DNA from: Selenomonadaceae bacterium | Lineage (GTDB): Bacteria > Bacillota > Negativicutes > Selenomonadales > Selenomonadaceae | Length of the DNA: 64,000 nt | Direction: 5' to 3' | NCBI GenBank assembly: GCA_017614505.1 | Contig: JAGABT010000016.1 | Location: 310,001 to 374,000, forward strand | Shown: one piece after another, positions 26,101 to 41,598 of the stretch | Layout: the number at the start of each line of letters is the position of its first letter | How positions within the stretch are numbered: the first letter of the stretch is position 1 | Notes under the pieces: model-generated | The model's database searches: none | What the model was told of the DNA's origin: nothing | What the model saw: only the letters and a program-made list of their open reading frames with translations | Made by a program: the position numbers and the translations under genes

Positions 26101-28226
26101 ACGCTTTCAGCTTGAGCGCCTACAATTCCACCGTCGACAAAAAGGCTGGCAATATCGACGCCTCACCCGTCAAGAAGTCCATTGCGATTTACGGCGACGA
26201 TGAAAACAACATTATCCTGGCGGGCAATTCTGGCACGAGCATTTTTGCCGGTCTCGGTAACGATATTATTCACGGCGGCTCCGGCAATGATACGATTTTC
26301 TATTGGAGCAACGGCGGCAACGATACGATTTACAACTACAAAACCGGCGACCAAATTAGAATGCGCCGAGTTGATGAGGACGACGAGACCACATTTGAGA
26401 ATTTCTCTGTCAGCGGCAATGATGTCGTTATCAACTTCACCAACGGAAGTACGATAACGCTGAAGGACGCTGGCGACCAGAAGATTTCGCTTAGCGAATG
26501 GAATTACAACAATAGCAACTGGACTTATTCGGGCGGAAGCCTCTCCTACTATTCAAACAGCTATTACTACAGCACGTTCGGCTATGTGACGATTTCCGGC
26601 GGCGCGGCTACGCTCAACAAAAAATACGACGGCTATTTCCGACCTTCACTGTATGTTGAAAATCCCGCGACGATTGACGCCTCGGCTGTCACTAATTCCA
26701 TGACAATCTACGGTGACGACCGCGCTAACGTAATTCATGCGTCGAAAGGTGGCAGTAGTATTTTTGCAGGTAATGGCGACGATACAATTTATTGCAGCGA
26801 TGGTACCGACCGAATTTATTATTGGAGCAACGGCGGAAATAAAACGATTTACGACTACAAGACCGGCGACGAAATCAGACTGCGGCGCGTCGACGAAGAC
26901 GATGAAACTACGTTTAAAAATTTCTCGGTGAGCGGCAATGATGTCATTATCAACTTCACCAACGGCAGTACAATCACGCTGAAAGACGCGGGCGACCAGA
27001 AAATTTTGCTTAGCGAATGGAATTATAACTATGACTGGACTTCTTACGGCGCAAATACCAGTTACAACGGTACATTTGGCTATGTAACAATTTCCGGCGG
27101 CGCGGCTACGCTCAACAAAAAATACGACGGATACTTCCGACCGTCAATGTACGCCGAAAATCCCGCAACGATTGATGCCTCCGCTGTCACCAATGCTATG
27201 AGAATTTATGGCGATGATCGCGCCAATCTAATTCGTGCCTCGAAAGGCGGCAGTAGTATTTTCGCGGGCAAAGGTAATGATACGATTTACTTCGGCGAAG
27301 GCAACGACACAATTTTCCAATGGAGCAATGGCGGTAGCGAAACAATCTACGACTACAAGACTGGCGACCAAATCCGAATGCGCCGCGTTGACGAAGACGA
27401 CACTACTACGTTCAAGAATTTCTCAGTCAGCGGCAACGATGTCATTATTAACTTTACGAACAACAGTACCATGACGCTGAAGGACGCTGGCGACCAGAGG
27501 ATTTCGCTTAGCGAATGGAATTACAACAATAGCAACTGGACTTATTCGGGCGGAAGCCTCTCCTACTATTCAAACAGCTATTACTACGGCACGTTCGGAT
27601 ATGTGACAATTTCCGGCGGCACCGCCACTCTCAACAAGAAATACCAGGGCGCCTGCGCGACGAGCTACTACGCGAACGTCAGCAACCTTGACGCGTCGAA
27701 CGTGACGGTCTCGACGAATCTTTATGGCGACAGCAAAGCCAATGTGATTTACGCTGGCAAGGCGGGCGGCTCGATAAACGCGGGCTCTGGCAATGATACG
27801 ATTTACTGCGGCGCGGGTGTCGATTCGATTCTGTACTACAGCGGCGGCGGCTCGGATACGATTTGCAGCATTGGCGCGGGCGATTACGTCAGCCTGAACG
27901 GTTGCAGCGTCGATAGAATTTCCGTGAGCGGCACCGACGTGATTATCAAGATTGCAGATTCCAGCAACCGAATCACGCTCAAGGAAGCGACCGGCAAGCG
28001 AATCTGGATTAGCGACCAGGGCTGGCAAACCTACACCGCCAGCAACGGCAACGCGGTAGTTCCGTGGTTCGCCGAGGACGACACTAACTTCACCACCGGC
28101 AACGACCTCGATTCGCTGATTGATACACCAATCGCAAATTCTGCTGGCGCGCTCTCAGTAGGCGGCGGCGATTCCAGTTTGCTGATAGATTTCGCGCAGG
28201 AGCTCACCTACGCCAGCGATAAATAA
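23140..28226 (+). CDS. Giant RTX-like repeat protein with C-type lectin domain; out of frame at a poly-C tract
   Basis: About 1,695 residues if in frame. ATG 23140 has a strong SD (AAAGGAG) and the N-terminus MAADTLT seen in the third RTX-like gene (MAAADEG). Thirteen C at 23159-23171 shift it to a stop at 23203; 11 or 14 C would restore the frame. Domains: about five modules of about 110 residues with RTX nonapeptides (GGKGNDIFVY type) and [10 protein letters not shown] cores; a C-type lectin-like domain (about 25066-25524, WLGGYRE, WGAGEPNN, W-N-D); a Thr/Val/Glu linker repeat; four modules of about 170 residues with Y/S/N-rich inserts. C-terminal WFAEDD...LDSLI may be a type I secretion signal. 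No secretion genes nearby. An adhesin or surface-layer role is inferred. Confidence 0.8.
23159..23171 (+). repeat. Poly-C tract of 13, candidate phase-variation switch
   Basis: Thirteen consecutive C seven codons into the RTX-like gene. In this sequence the ATG-linked frame ends after 21 codons, i.e. the gene is OFF. Adding one C or losing two puts it in frame. A homopolymer sequencing error cannot be excluded. Confidence 0.85.
26483..26570 (+). repeat. 88-bp perfect direct repeat, copy 1
   Basis: Identical to 27500-27587 inside the first RTX-like gene. The spacing of 1,017 bp is a multiple of three, so recombination would remove 339 codons without a frameshift. Flanks are also near-identical. 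Confidence 0.9.
27500..27587 (+). repeat. 88-bp perfect direct repeat, copy 2
   Basis: Second copy of the repeat starting at 26483, coding the ISLSEWNYNNSNWTYSGGS segment of the C-terminal modules. Confidence 0.9.
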
Positions 28227-28252
28227 ATCTTCCCACGCATTCCAAATTCAAC

Positions 28253-28278
28253 GCGGAGTTTCGGCTCCGCTTTTTTTT
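28253..28278 (+). terminator. Terminator after the first RTX-like gene
   Basis: GCGGAG, loop TTTCGG, CTCCGC, then eight T. Confidence 0.88.
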
Positions 28279-28329
28279 ACGGTTTTGCCGCCAAATATCG
28301 ATAACACTGATATAACAGCAGAATATCCG

Positions 28330-28346
28330 GCGGGAACCGTTCCCGC
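28330..28346 (+). promoter_or_regulatory. Perfect inverted repeat before the second RTX-like gene
   Basis: GCGGGAAC-C-GTTCCCGC, 8-bp arms with one centre base, ending one base before the SD (AAGGGAG). The one-base loop favours a dimeric repressor operator over an RNA hairpin. A weak TATAAC lies just upstream (28311-28316) but without a well-placed -35. Confidence 0.5.
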
Positions 28347-28364
28347 GAAGGGAGTTAATTTTCT

Positions 28365-31300
28365 ATGGCAATAACAACCACAGGCTCCGGTCTGATTTAC
28401 GATACCACCAAGATAACCTCGGTAACAATCACGTCAAATTTCGGCGTCGCACTCCGCGCCTCTGACTATCCCGATACCGTCGTAACAATCGACGCCTCAG
28501 CGCGCTCGCAGGTCATCAACATCACCGGCAATGACAAAAACAACGTCATCATAGGCGGCGCCGGCAATGACACAATCAACGGCGCGGAAGGCAACGATAC
28601 AATCTACGGCGGCGCCGGCAAAAACGTCTTCGTCTACGAGAGCGGCGAAGGCAATGACGTTATCGCTGACTACACCGGCGGCAACGATACAATCCGAATC
28701 AGCGGCGATTCTGTCAGCAGCTACTCCGCCAGCGGCAATGACGCAGTTTTCAAGGTCGGCACCGGCACAATTAAAATTTCCGGCGGCAAAACCAGCGAGA
28801 TAACTTTCATCGACTCTAACGGCACCGTCGGCACCTATCAGGGCGGTCTGCTCTACAACGGCACCAACATTTCCAAATCCTCTATCGTCACGGTAACCGC
28901 CGCCTACGGCAACACCCTCGCCGCCGAAGACTACGGTGAAGCCGTCGCAACCATAAACGCCGCCGAACGCACCAAGGCGCTCAATATCACCGGCAATGAC
29001 AAAAACAACTCAATCGTTGCAACTACCGCCAACGATACTCTTACCGGCGGCAAGGGCAATGACACCCTCACCGGCGGCGAAGGCAAGGACTTATTCATTT
29101 ACACCGCCGGCTCCGACGTTATCACTGACTACGTGGCTGACCAGGACACTATCCGCTTCGCTGACGCCACGCTCAACAGTTACTCAACCAGCGGCGACGA
29201 TCTGATTTTTCAGGTCGGTACCGGCAGCGTCAAAGTCAAAGAAGGCAAATCCAAAGCCGTCACCGTTATCGATTCCCAGAACAAAATGCTCACCTACTAC
29301 GACGGTCTGGTTTTGAACAACCTCCTCAACAAAGCCAACGCCATGACCATAACTTCCGACTACAGCAGCAACACGCTGACTGATGACGGCTACGGCACCG
29401 CCGTCGTAACTATCGACGCCTCCAGCCGCTCCCGCGCGATTAATCTGACAGGCAACGCCAAAAATAACTCAATCCTCGGCACCAGCGGCAGCGACACTAT
29501 TTACGGCGGTAACGGCAACGATACAATCATCGGCAGCGCCGGTAACGACATGCTCTTTGGCGACGCCGGTAACGATACCCTCAGCGGCGGCGAAGGCAAC
29601 GATACCTTAACCGGCGGCGACGGCAAGGACGTTTTCATTTACACCAGCGGCAATGACGTTATCACCGACTACACCGGCGACCAGGATACCATTCGCCTTT
29701 CCAATGACACTATCGCCGGTTACTCTATCAGCGGCAAGGATTTATCTTTTCAGGCGGGCAGCGGCGGCACAATCTCCATAGTCAGCGGCAGAACCAGCGC
29801 CATTACTATCGTCGACGCCAATAACAAAACCACTTCCTACCAGAACAATCTGATTTACAACAACCTCGTTTCAAAAGCCAACGCCATGACCGTAACTTCC
29901 GCCTACGCCAATACGCTCAGCTCCGGCGCTTACGGCACCGCCGTCGTGACGATTGACGCTTCAAGCCACACCAACGCTATGGAAATTTACGGCAACGCCA
30001 AAAATAATTCTATCCTCGGCACCAGCGGCGACGATACCATAGGCGGCACCACCGGCAACGATACTCTAACCGGCGGCGACGGCGCGGACATTTTCCTCTA
30101 CAGCGCGGGCAATGACGTTATCACTGACTACGCGGAAGGCGTCGATACCCTCAAGGTTACCAGCGGCACGATAACAAGCGTCACCGCCTCCGGCTCGGAT
30201 ATTGTCATGAAAATCGGCTCCGGCAGTTTGAAAGTCAACGGCGGCAAATCCAGCGCGATTACCATTATCGACGCCACCAACAAAACCAAAGTCTTCGACG
30301 ACGGCCTGATTTACAACGGCGTTCTCAGCGATACCAATGCCGTGACGATAACCGCCGCCTATATCAATACGCTCGAAGCCGGTGACTACGTTTCCACCGT
30401 CGCAACCATTGACGCCAGCGGGCGCTCCACCGCCATGAATATTTTCGGCAACGATAATTCCAACTCAATCGCTGGCACTACCGGCAACGATACCCTGCAG
30501 GGCGCCGCCGGTGACGATACTCTCCTCGGCGGCAAGGGCAACGATACTCTGCTAGGCGGCAGCGGGCGCGACGTTTTTGTCTACGCCAACGGCGAAGGCA
30601 ACGATTTAATCATCGACTACACCGAGGGCGAAGACGTTATCAGCCTCGCCAGCGCCTCAGTTTCCAGCTACTACCTCGACGGCGATAACGTTGCGCTGAA
30701 AATCGGCAGCGGCACTCTTACCGTCAAAGACGGCGCTGATAAAAATATCCGCGTGCTCGGCGCGACCGGCGCTCCCAATATCGTCATCAACCTTTCCAAT
30801 TCCGAATACGTTCCCGCTGATTCAGATTCCACTGTCATCGCCGGCTTAACCTTCGACAGCGCCAAAGCCGCCGTTACTGTCGATTCAGCGTACAGGGATT
30901 CAATCTTCAGCGCCGCCGATTATTCAAACCTCGTGACAATCGACGCCAGCGCCCGCTCAGATAAAATCAATATCAACGGCAACACCAACGCCAATGTGAT
31001 TATCGGCAGCAGCGGCAACGATACCATGATTGGCGGCGGCGGCAACGATACTTTCGTTTTCACCGGCGCGGACGGCGACTTCGACATCATCACTGACTAC
31101 ACCGCCAACCGCGACGTTATTTCCGTCAGCTCCAACGTCCATGGCGGAATGCTGCTCGGCTCGGACGTGATTTTTGCCATCGGTTCCGGCATTCTCAAAC
31201 TTTCCAGCGCGAAGGACAAAGCCGTTACCATTATCAGCGGCGGTACCGCTGCAACCTACACCAACGGCATTCGCTCCGGCTCAGATACCGTTCCGCCGGA

Positions 31301-32264
31301 TACCGTTTCGCCCACCGTTCCAGGCGATAACGGGCTTGAGTTCAACAATCTCAAAACCGCCGTCACAGTTACCAGCGGCTACAGCGGCAATACCTTCGAC
31401 GCCGCCAGTTATTCCGGCCTCGCCTCAATCAGCGTCGCCACTCAGAAACTGAACGTCACCGGCAACAAGCTCGACAACTACATTTTCAACCCGAACTCCA
31501 ACAGCAGCGTTAGCATTGACGGCGGCTTAGGCAATGACACTCTGAACAATTCCGGCGCAAATGTTTTCGTGCAGGGCGGCTCCGGCTCCGACAGAATCAT
31601 GAACTACGGCGCGGGCGCCACGCTCTCCGGCGGCATTGGCAACGACACGATTAACAATGACGGCGCAAATGTCACGATAAACGCTGGCACCGGCGCGGAC
31701 AGGGTTTACAACAACGGCTTCGGCGCAACGATTGACTGTTCGACCGGCAACGATTACGTTTACAACTACGGCGCAAATTCCTCGATTGTCGCTGGCACCG
31801 GCGCGGATTCAATCTTCAACTACACCAGCGGCGTCACGATTAATCCAGGCGTTGGCAATGACGTTATCAGCCTGACCGCCGATACCAGCAACGTCATTCA
31901 ATACGCCGCGGGCGACGGCAACGATACAATCTTCGGCTATTCCAGCAGCAGCCAGATTAGAATTACCGGCAGCGGATTCGCAACCCAGCGCTCCGGCTCG
32001 GACGTTCTTGTAAACGTCAACAACGGCTCGCTGACGCTCAAAAACTACACCGGCTCAGTCAACGTCGTCCGCGGCGGCGGCAATTCCGGCAGAAGTTCCA
32101 ATCTAATCGCCGGCGGAATTTTCGACGATACTGTTTTCACCGGCGCTGAACTCGATTCGCTGATTGATAACGGCAAATCTATCCTTAGCCTGAACGCCGC
32201 CAGCACTGAAAATATTTTCGCGCAGGACGATTCGCCGCCACTTGTTTTTTCCGCTGAAAAATAA
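28365..32264 (+). CDS. Giant RTX-like repeat protein, second of three
   Basis: 1,299 residues. N-terminus [15 protein letters not shown], no classical signal peptide. About seven modules of about 110-130 residues, each with LIYN.., a [10 protein letters not shown] strand, VVTIDAS, an ITGNDKNN segment, RTX nonapeptides ([20 protein letters not shown]) and a DVITDYTAGQDTI strand. The last 300 residues switch to Asn/Tyr-rich beta-helix repeats ([15 protein letters not shown]). The C-terminus, [18 protein letters not shown]...FAQDD...LVFSAEK, resembles that of the first protein and may be the type I export signal. Calcium-dependent folding outside the cell is the family expectation. It has its own SD and terminator-separated leader. 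Confidence 0.85.
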   Translation: MAITTTGSGLIYDTTKITSVTITSNFGVALRASDYPDTVVTIDASARSQVINITGNDKNNVIIGGAGNDTINGAEGNDTIYGGAGKNVFVYESGEGNDVIADYTGGNDTIRISGDSVSSYSASGNDAVFKVGTGTIKISGGKTSEITFIDSNGTVGTYQGGLLYNGTNISKSSIVTVTAAYGNTLAAEDYGEAVATINAAERTKALNITGNDKNNSIVATTANDTLTGGKGNDTLTGGEGKDLFIYTAGSDVITDYVADQDTIRFADATLNSYSTSGDDLIFQVGTGSVKVKEGKSKAVTVIDSQNKMLTYYDGLVLNNLLNKANAMTITSDYSSNTLTDDGYGTAVVTIDASSRSRAINLTGNAKNNSILGTSGSDTIYGGNGNDTIIGSAGNDMLFGDAGNDTLSGGEGNDTLTGGDGKDVFIYTSGNDVITDYTGDQDTIRLSNDTIAGYSISGKDLSFQAGSGGTISIVSGRTSAITIVDANNKTTSYQNNLIYNNLVSKANAMTVTSAYANTLSSGAYGTAVVTIDASSHTNAMEIYGNAKNNSILGTSGDDTIGGTTGNDTLTGGDGADIFLYSAGNDVITDYAEGVDTLKVTSGTITSVTASGSDIVMKIGSGSLKVNGGKSSAITIIDATNKTKVFDDGLIYNGVLSDTNAVTITAAYINTLEAGDYVSTVATIDASGRSTAMNIFGNDNSNSIAGTTGNDTLQGAAGDDTLLGGKGNDTLLGGSGRDVFVYANGEGNDLIIDYTEGEDVISLASASVSSYYLDGDNVALKIGSGTLTVKDGADKNIRVLGATGAPNIVINLSNSEYVPADSDSTVIAGLTFDSAKAAVTVDSAYRDSIFSAADYSNLVTIDASARSDKININGNTNANVIIGSSGNDTMIGGGGNDTFVFTGADGDFDIITDYTANRDVISVSSNVHGGMLLGSDVIFAIGSGILKLSSAKDKAVTIISGGTAATYTNGIRSGSDTVPPDTVSPTVPGDNGLEFNNLKTAVTVTSGYSGNTFDAASYSGLASISVATQKLNVTGNKLDNYIFNPNSNSSVSIDGGLGNDTLNNSGANVFVQGGSGSDRIMNYGAGATLSGGIGNDTINNDGANVTINAGTGADRVYNNGFGATIDCSTGNDYVYNYGANSSIVAGTGADSIFNYTSGVTINPGVGNDVISLTADTSNVIQYAAGDGNDTIFGYSSSSQIRITGSGFATQRSGSDVLVNVNNGSLTLKNYTGSVNVVRGGGNSGRSSNLIAGGIFDDTVFTGAELDSLIDNGKSILSLNAASTENIFAQDDSPPLVFSAEK

Positions 32265-32265
32265 T

Positions 32266-32294
32266 TTGCGTATGCAAGTGCAAACTGATAAAAT
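32266..32294 (+). promoter_or_regulatory. Promoter of the third RTX-like gene
   Basis: TTGCGT, 17 bp, TAAAAT, then TATCCGCAAG as at the first RTX-like gene. Confidence 0.55.
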
Positions 32295-32297
32295 TAT

Positions 32298-32330
32298 CCG
32301 CAAGGTTGGGACGCCTTGCGGTTTTTTTTT
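32298..32330 (+). terminator. Terminator-like 5' hairpin before the third RTX-like gene
   Basis: CCGCAAGG, 8-nt loop, CCTTGCGG, nine T, with the SD AAAGGAG immediately after. Same design as 23092-23118; the outer pairs match and the loop differs. Confidence 0.8.
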
Positions 32331-32347
32331 GAAAGGAGTCGGAGAGA

Positions 32348-36947
<4,600 letters not shown>

Positions 36948-36953
<6 letters not shown>

Positions 36954-37658
36954 GAAATTTTTCGCAGCGTAAATGGCGAAAAGCGGAATCGGGTCGTAGG
37001 GAATTTTTCCGACGTGAACGCGCGGCGCAATATCTTCGTCGAAGTCAACGCTGAAGCCGAGCATTCCAAGCCGCTCAATGTCCCAGCCAGGGCGCGTGTG
37101 CGTGCTGATTCTTAGCGCGTCCTTAATTTCCTGACACTCGACGAGCATTTCATCTTCAACCTCGCCCTTCGCGCAGGTTTCTTCGTTGCGGAAATTTTTA
37201 TCGCCGTAGTTCGAGTCGAAATTCATCAGCACGCCGCCGGTTTTTAAAACGCGCCGCCATTCCTTGTACGCCTGCACAACGTCCGGCAGAGTCCACGTCA
37301 AATTCCGCGTGATAACCGCGTCGAAAGTTTCATCGCCAAAATCCAGCGCCTGCGCGTTCATCTTGAAAAAATCTGCGCGAACGTTGAAAGTTTCAGCATT
37401 TTTCCGCGCCTCGTCAAGCATTCTGGCTGACATGTCAATTCCAGTGACGCTGTGACCGAGCTTAGCGAGCAAAACTGCGAAAAAGCCCGCGCCGGTTCCA
37501 ACGTCTAAAATTTTCAGCTGACCGGCTGGCAAATGCGCGGCGATAATCTCATTCCACGCGGCGAAATCCGCGCTGGCAATTTCCTCGCGGCGGACGCGGC
37601 TGAAATCTGAACTGCGGGCGTCCCAGTAATTTTCAATTCGCTGGCTGATATTTTCCAA
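36948..37658 (-). CDS. Class I SAM-dependent methyltransferase
   Basis: About 236 residues. Motif I ILDVGTGAGFFAVLLA, followed by GIDMSARMLDEARK, DAVITRNLTWTLPD and the post-motif LKTGGVLMNFDSNYGD. Start taken at TTG 37658 with AGGAG 7 bp upstream. It lies 10 bp after the substrate-binding protein of the transporter cluster, so it may act on the transported compound or a metal chelator; that is inference from position only. Confidence 0.85.
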
Positions 37659-37668
37659 ACAAATTCTC

Positions 37669-39201
37669 CTATCTTTTCTCAAGTTCGGGGCGAATCTCGT
37701 AGTAATCCGACGGGTGCGCCGTGAAGCCTTCGACGTTCGGTTTCATAACGAAGGACATTTTCAAATGCGACGCGTAGAACAGCGCGCAGTCGTCCAGAAT
37801 TTTTTGCGTCATCTGAACGGCAATGGCTGAACGTTCAGCCGCGCCAAAAGTGTTGTGCAGTTCAGTTTCGAGGCGGGAAATTTCCGCGCTGTCGTAGTTG
37901 CCGGCGTTATCGACGGCGCCAGGGATAATGTGGCTGGTGAAATAATATTCGGGGTCGCCGGTCGGCGCGGTAACAATCGCCTTGCTGAAAATGTCGTAGT
38001 TGCCGTCGCGCAGGAAAGTTTTGTAGTTGTCGGTGGCGTTGACGTTGAGTTTGACGCCGATTTTCTTAAGATTATCCTGCGCCGCCTCCGCCAGCAGTGG
38101 AAGTTCCTGCCGAGAAGTGTAGGTCAAATAGTTCAGCTCAAGATTTTTGCCGTCCTTGTCGACGTAGCCGTCGCCGTCGGTGTCAGCCCAGCCGGATTCA
38201 GCCAGCAAAGCTTTGGCGCCTTCCAAATCGTAGGGCGCGGCAGTAACTTCATTGTCGCCGAAAGTCAGATTCGCGGGGAAGGGACCAACGGCGGGCGTGC
38301 CGTTGCCTTCGAGCAGGACGCGCGTGAAGCCTTCCTTGTCAATCGCCATGGAAATCGCGCGGCGGACATTCAAATCCTGCAGAGCGGGCGTGTTGAAGTT
38401 GAAAGCCGCCTGATAGACGCGGGAAGTTTCAACCTGACTGAGCTTGTAGCTGTCGTTCTGGAAAAGTTTAAGGCTGGAGTATGGCAAGCCCTGAACCGCG
38501 TCGAGCTCGCCATTCTGCATAGCCATCGTGAGCGTGTCGCCATCGGTAATGCTCTTGACGACGATTTTTTCCAGCTTAGGCTTGACGGCGCCCCAGTAAT
38601 TTTCGTTGCGAACCAAATCAATCTGCGTGTCGGTGACTTTCGCGGCGGCGTAGGGACCAGTGCCGATGACGATTTTGTTTTCAAAGCCGGCGTCCACGTC
38701 GATAATGCAGCCGTAGGGGTCGGACAGATAATTCAGCAGCGCGGGCATTTTTTCAGCGGAAGTTATCGTGACAGTCTGCCCGTCGGCGGTTATGCTGGAA
38801 ATTTTCAAATCGCGCGGCGCCCTGTCGTGGTTCTGAATCAGATGTTCCAGACATTTTTTGACAGCCTCGCCGTCGACAGCCTTGCCGTTGGAAAAAGTTA
38901 CGCCGTCGCGGATTTTGATTGTTATCGTGTAGTCGTCAACCTGCGCGAAACTTTCAGCAATCCACGGCTCAAGCTCCATGTGCTCGTTGAACTTGAAAAG
39001 CGTTTCGCCGATACCGTAGCGGAGCGTAGACCAGCCGCTATAGCTTTCGTGCGGATTGGTGCCGGTGTTTTCCATAGCCACGCCGTAAGCAACCGTGCCG
39101 TAGGTGAAAGTAGTCTTATCGTCGGGCTGAGCAGTGTCGCCGCCGCAGCCGCTCATAAAAATTCCCGCAGTCAGAATCGACGCCAATAGTTTTTTGTTCA
39201 A
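37669..39201 (-). CDS. ABC transporter substrate-binding lipoprotein, NikA/OppA family
   Basis: About 510 residues. Lipoprotein signal: MNKKLLASILTAGIFMSGC, lipid-Cys then GGD. Family 5 solute-binding pattern: LEPWIAESFAQVDDYTITIKIRDGVTFSNG, GTGPYAAAKV, LVRNENYWGAVKPKLEKIV, NFNTPALQDLNVRRAISMAID. Similarity in pattern is closer to nickel/metallophore-binding NikA than to long peptide binders. Start is TTG 39201, with GGAGGT 7 bp upstream; the frame runs further upstream only through a tandem repeat. Works with the oppB- and oppC-like permeases; no ATPase gene is in the cluster. Confidence 0.88.
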   Translation of the reverse strand: MNKKLLASILTAGIFMSGCGGDTAQPDDKTTFTYGTVAYGVAMENTGTNPHESYSGWSTLRYGIGETLFKFNEHMELEPWIAESFAQVDDYTITIKIRDGVTFSNGKAVDGEAVKKCLEHLIQNHDRAPRDLKISSITADGQTVTITSAEKMPALLNYLSDPYGCIIDVDAGFENKIVIGTGPYAAAKVTDTQIDLVRNENYWGAVKPKLEKIVVKSITDGDTLTMAMQNGELDAVQGLPYSSLKLFQNDSYKLSQVETSRVYQAAFNFNTPALQDLNVRRAISMAIDKEGFTRVLLEGNGTPAVGPFPANLTFGDNEVTAAPYDLEGAKALLAESGWADTDGDGYVDKDGKNLELNYLTYTSRQELPLLAEAAQDNLKKIGVKLNVNATDNYKTFLRDGNYDIFSKAIVTAPTGDPEYYFTSHIIPGAVDNAGNYDSAEISRLETELHNTFGAAERSAIAVQMTQKILDDCALFYASHLKMSFVMKPNVEGFTAHPSDYYEIRPELEKR

Positions 39202-39233
39202 GGTCAGCACCTCCAAAAGTTTTATTATCAGCA

Positions 39234-39412
39234 GTTGTTTCAGCATTTGTTGTTTCAGCATTTATTGTTTCAGCATTTCTTTTAAAAAAAGAAACGCTGG
39301 CAAAGAAAATTGCCCGCTGCATTCGCATCCGGCGAATGGCGCGGGCGGCGCCCCGTCCATGGGGCGCCTCTTAAGCGCGTGCGTCCATGGCGCGCTTCTT
39401 AAGCGCGTGCGT
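39234..39412. repeat. Dispersed three-hairpin element, copy B, with tandem 5' repeats
   Basis: Between oppC-like and the binding protein. Three tandem TTGTTTCAGCATTT units (39234-39278) lead into the first hairpin (TTTCTTTT/AAAAGAAA). The second is GCCCGC/GCGGGC around ATTCGC/GCGAAT. The third is GGCGCCCC-GTCCAT-GGGGCGCC (39347-39368). A partly degenerate extra copy of the last palindrome follows (GCGTCCATGGCGCGC). It lies within the transporter operon, so it is probably transcribed. Confidence 0.78.
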
Positions 39413-39415
39413 CCG

Positions 39416-40219
39416 TCATAGCTCACTCCTTGTATCCAGCGCGTCTCGCAGTTTATCGCCCAGCAGGTTGAATACCGCTACCGTGATAAAAATTGCAAAG
39501 CCTGGCGCTAAAATCACCCACGGCGCAGTTTGTAGCATCGAACGCCCGTTGTTCATCATCGAGCCCCACTCCGGCGTTGGCGGCTGCGCTCCCAGTCCCA
39601 GAAATGACAAGCCCGCCAGCTCCATGATTATCGTGCCAATGTCCAGCGCCGCCGTTACGAAAATCGGTCCCGCGATATTCGGCAGGACGTGCCGCCGCAA
39701 TATCGTCAGCGGCTTGCCGCCGGAAATTCTCGCCGCGTCGAAATACGGCATTGAGCGTATCGTCAGCGTCAAACTCCGAGCGATTCTTGCATACTTCGTC
39801 CAGCCAATCACCGCCAGCGCCGCCGCCGCGTTGAATAATCCTCCGCCCAGCGCTCCAGCCGCCGCTATCGCAAAAACCATCTGCGGGAACGCTAAAAAAA
39901 TATCCGACAGCCGCATTAAAACCGTGTCGAGCCGCCCGCCGATATATCCGCACACCGCCCCGATTAAACTGCCCACACTTGAAATTACCGCCAGCAAAAT
40001 CAGCGACGCGCACAAAGTCGTTTGAGCGCCCATTATCACCCGCGACAAAATGTCCCGCCCGTATCTGTCAGTTCCCAGCAGGTTCGTCGAGTTCGGCGGC
40101 GCCAGCGCTCCTTCCAAATCCTGCGCGAACGGGTCGAACGGCGTCAGATACTGCGCGAAAACCGCCACGAATATCAAAATCCCTGCCGCTGTAAAGTACG
40201 GCGCCAGTTCCCTATTCAT
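39416..40219 (-). CDS. ABC transporter permease, OppC/NikC type
   Basis: About 267 residues, six hydrophobic segments. N-terminal LGTDRYGRDILSRVIMGAQT and the EAA-like loop ARISGGKPLTILRRHVLPNI identify the second permease of dipeptide/nickel importers. ATG 40219 has GAGG 7 bp upstream; it overlaps the upstream permease by 8 bp. Confidence 0.92.
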   Translation of the reverse strand: MNRELAPYFTAAGILIFVAVFAQYLTPFDPFAQDLEGALAPPNSTNLLGTDRYGRDILSRVIMGAQTTLCASLILLAVISSVGSLIGAVCGYIGGRLDTVLMRLSDIFLAFPQMVFAIAAAGALGGGLFNAAAALAVIGWTKYARIARSLTLTIRSMPYFDAARISGGKPLTILRRHVLPNIAGPIFVTAALDIGTIIMELAGLSFLGLGAQPPTPEWGSMMNNGRSMLQTAPWVILAPGFAIFITVAVFNLLGDKLRDALDTRSEL

Positions 40220-41126
40220 CGCCAAGCCTCGGATCCAGAAATCTGTACAGCAAATCCGCCGCCAGATTTACCAGCACGTAAATCGCCGCCATCCACACCA
40301 CGTAAGCCTGTATCAGCGGGTAATCCCGCATTAAAATCGCGTCCACCGCCATTTTCCCTACGCCGTCCCACATGAAAATTGTCTCGACAATCGCCGTGCC
40401 GCCCAGCAGTGAGCCTATCGACAGCGCCAGCAGCGTGATTATCACAACCAGCGTCGAGTACAGCACCCGCCGCGTCAAAATCGCGAACTCCGAAAATCCC
40501 AGCGCCCGCGCGCCGGTCACGTATGGCTTCGATAATTCTTCCAGCACCACCGCCCGAATCTGCCGCGTGTACTTCGCGCCCATTGAAATCGCCAGCGTCA
40601 AAGCCGGCATTATCACGTTTGAGCCGATTATCGGCAGCAGGTTCAGTTTCAGCGCGAGGAAATATATCAGCAGCAGCGCCACGAAAAAATTCGGCATCGA
40701 GTTCCCGACGAAGCTCAGCGCGCGTATCACGTAGTCCAGCGGCTTGTTCTGGTAAACCGCCGCCAGAATCCCCAGCGGCGTCGCTACGAAAATCGTAAGC
40801 AAAATCGACGCCAGCATTAGTTCAATCGTCGCCGGCAACTTTTCCGCGAACGTTTCAAATACTAGTTTGCCGCTGATAAAACTTCTGCCCATATCGCCCG
40901 TCACAACGCCGCCGAGCCAGTTCATGTACTGAATCAGAAACGGCTGGTCCAGTCCCAGTTCCGCGCGCTTAGCCGCTTTGACTTCCTCGGTGACGCTGCC
41001 CGCCTGCTCGTAGATTTTGTCAACCGCGTCGTCCGCCGTGAACTGCATCATTCCGAATGTCAGGAAGGTTATTCCCAGCAGTATCGGCACCAGCTGAACG
41101 AGGCGGCTGAAAATGTACCTGCGCAT
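40212..41126 (-). CDS. ABC transporter permease, OppB/NikB type
   Basis: 304 residues, six hydrophobic segments. Begins RYIFSRLVQLVPILLGITFLTF as in OppB; contains LGLDQPFLIQYMNWLGGVVTGDMG, the EAA loop ARALGFSEFAILTRRVLYST, and ends LYRFLDPRLG. First gene of the uptake cluster, after the rpmA terminator, so it probably has its own promoter, which I could not identify. Confidence 0.92.
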   Translation of the reverse strand: MRRYIFSRLVQLVPILLGITFLTFGMMQFTADDAVDKIYEQAGSVTEEVKAAKRAELGLDQPFLIQYMNWLGGVVTGDMGRSFISGKLVFETFAEKLPATIELMLASILLTIFVATPLGILAAVYQNKPLDYVIRALSFVGNSMPNFFVALLLIYFLALKLNLLPIIGSNVIMPALTLAISMGAKYTRQIRAVVLEELSKPYVTGARALGFSEFAILTRRVLYSTLVVIITLLALSIGSLLGGTAIVETIFMWDGVGKMAVDAILMRDYPLIQAYVVWMAAIYVLVNLAADLLYRFLDPRLGDE

Positions 41127-41205
41127 TAAAAATCACCGCGCAGATTTTACAATTTCCGACAGAAAAATTTAAGCCCGCGCGGGGGATAATAGTTGTCAGT
41201 GGAAT

Positions 41206-41236
41206 AAAAAAAACTCCGGCGAAAAATTTGCCGGAG
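41206..41236 (-). terminator. Terminator of the rplU-prp-rpmA unit
   Basis: Minus strand CTCCGGC, 9-nt loop, GCCGGAG, eight T. Confidence 0.92.
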
Positions 41237-41271
41237 CCGAAATTTATACTGAAAAAACTTTAAGGCGAGAA

Positions 41272-41586
41272 TTATTTAGCGAGCGAAACTTCAGCCGGAG
41301 CCGCCGCCTCGACAGCGTGAACGCTGATTTTGCGGTGCCAGCGACCTTTGCGCTCGAAGGAAACTTTGCCGTCGATTTTGGCGTAAAGCGTATCGTCATT
41401 GCCGCGCCCGACGTTTGTGCCAGGGTGGAAATGCGTGCCGCGCTGACGCACCAGAATACTGCCGGCGGTAACGAAAGTGCCAGCCTGTTCCTTGACGCCG
41501 AGGCGCTTGGATTCGCTGTCGCGCCCGTTGCGGGTGGAGCTGACGCCTTTTTTATGAGCAAAGCGCTGAATATCAAAATTAAACAT
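41272..41586 (-). CDS. rpmA: Ribosomal protein L27 with cleavable N-terminal extension
   Basis: 104 residues. [10 protein letters not shown] precedes the usual N-terminus ([22 protein letters not shown]); the short extension ending in F-A is the Firmicutes type removed by Prp between F and A. Body: [24 protein letters not shown] 41586 was chosen over an in-frame GTG three codons earlier because AGAGGTG then sits 6 bp upstream. Follows the Prp gene. Confidence 0.96.
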   Translation of the reverse strand: MFNFDIQRFAHKKGVSSTRNGRDSESKRLGVKEQAGTFVTAGSILVRQRGTHFHPGTNVGRGNDDTLYAKIDGKVSFERKGRWHRKISVHAVEAAAPAEVSLAK

Positions 41587-41598
41587 TGGGTTCACCTC

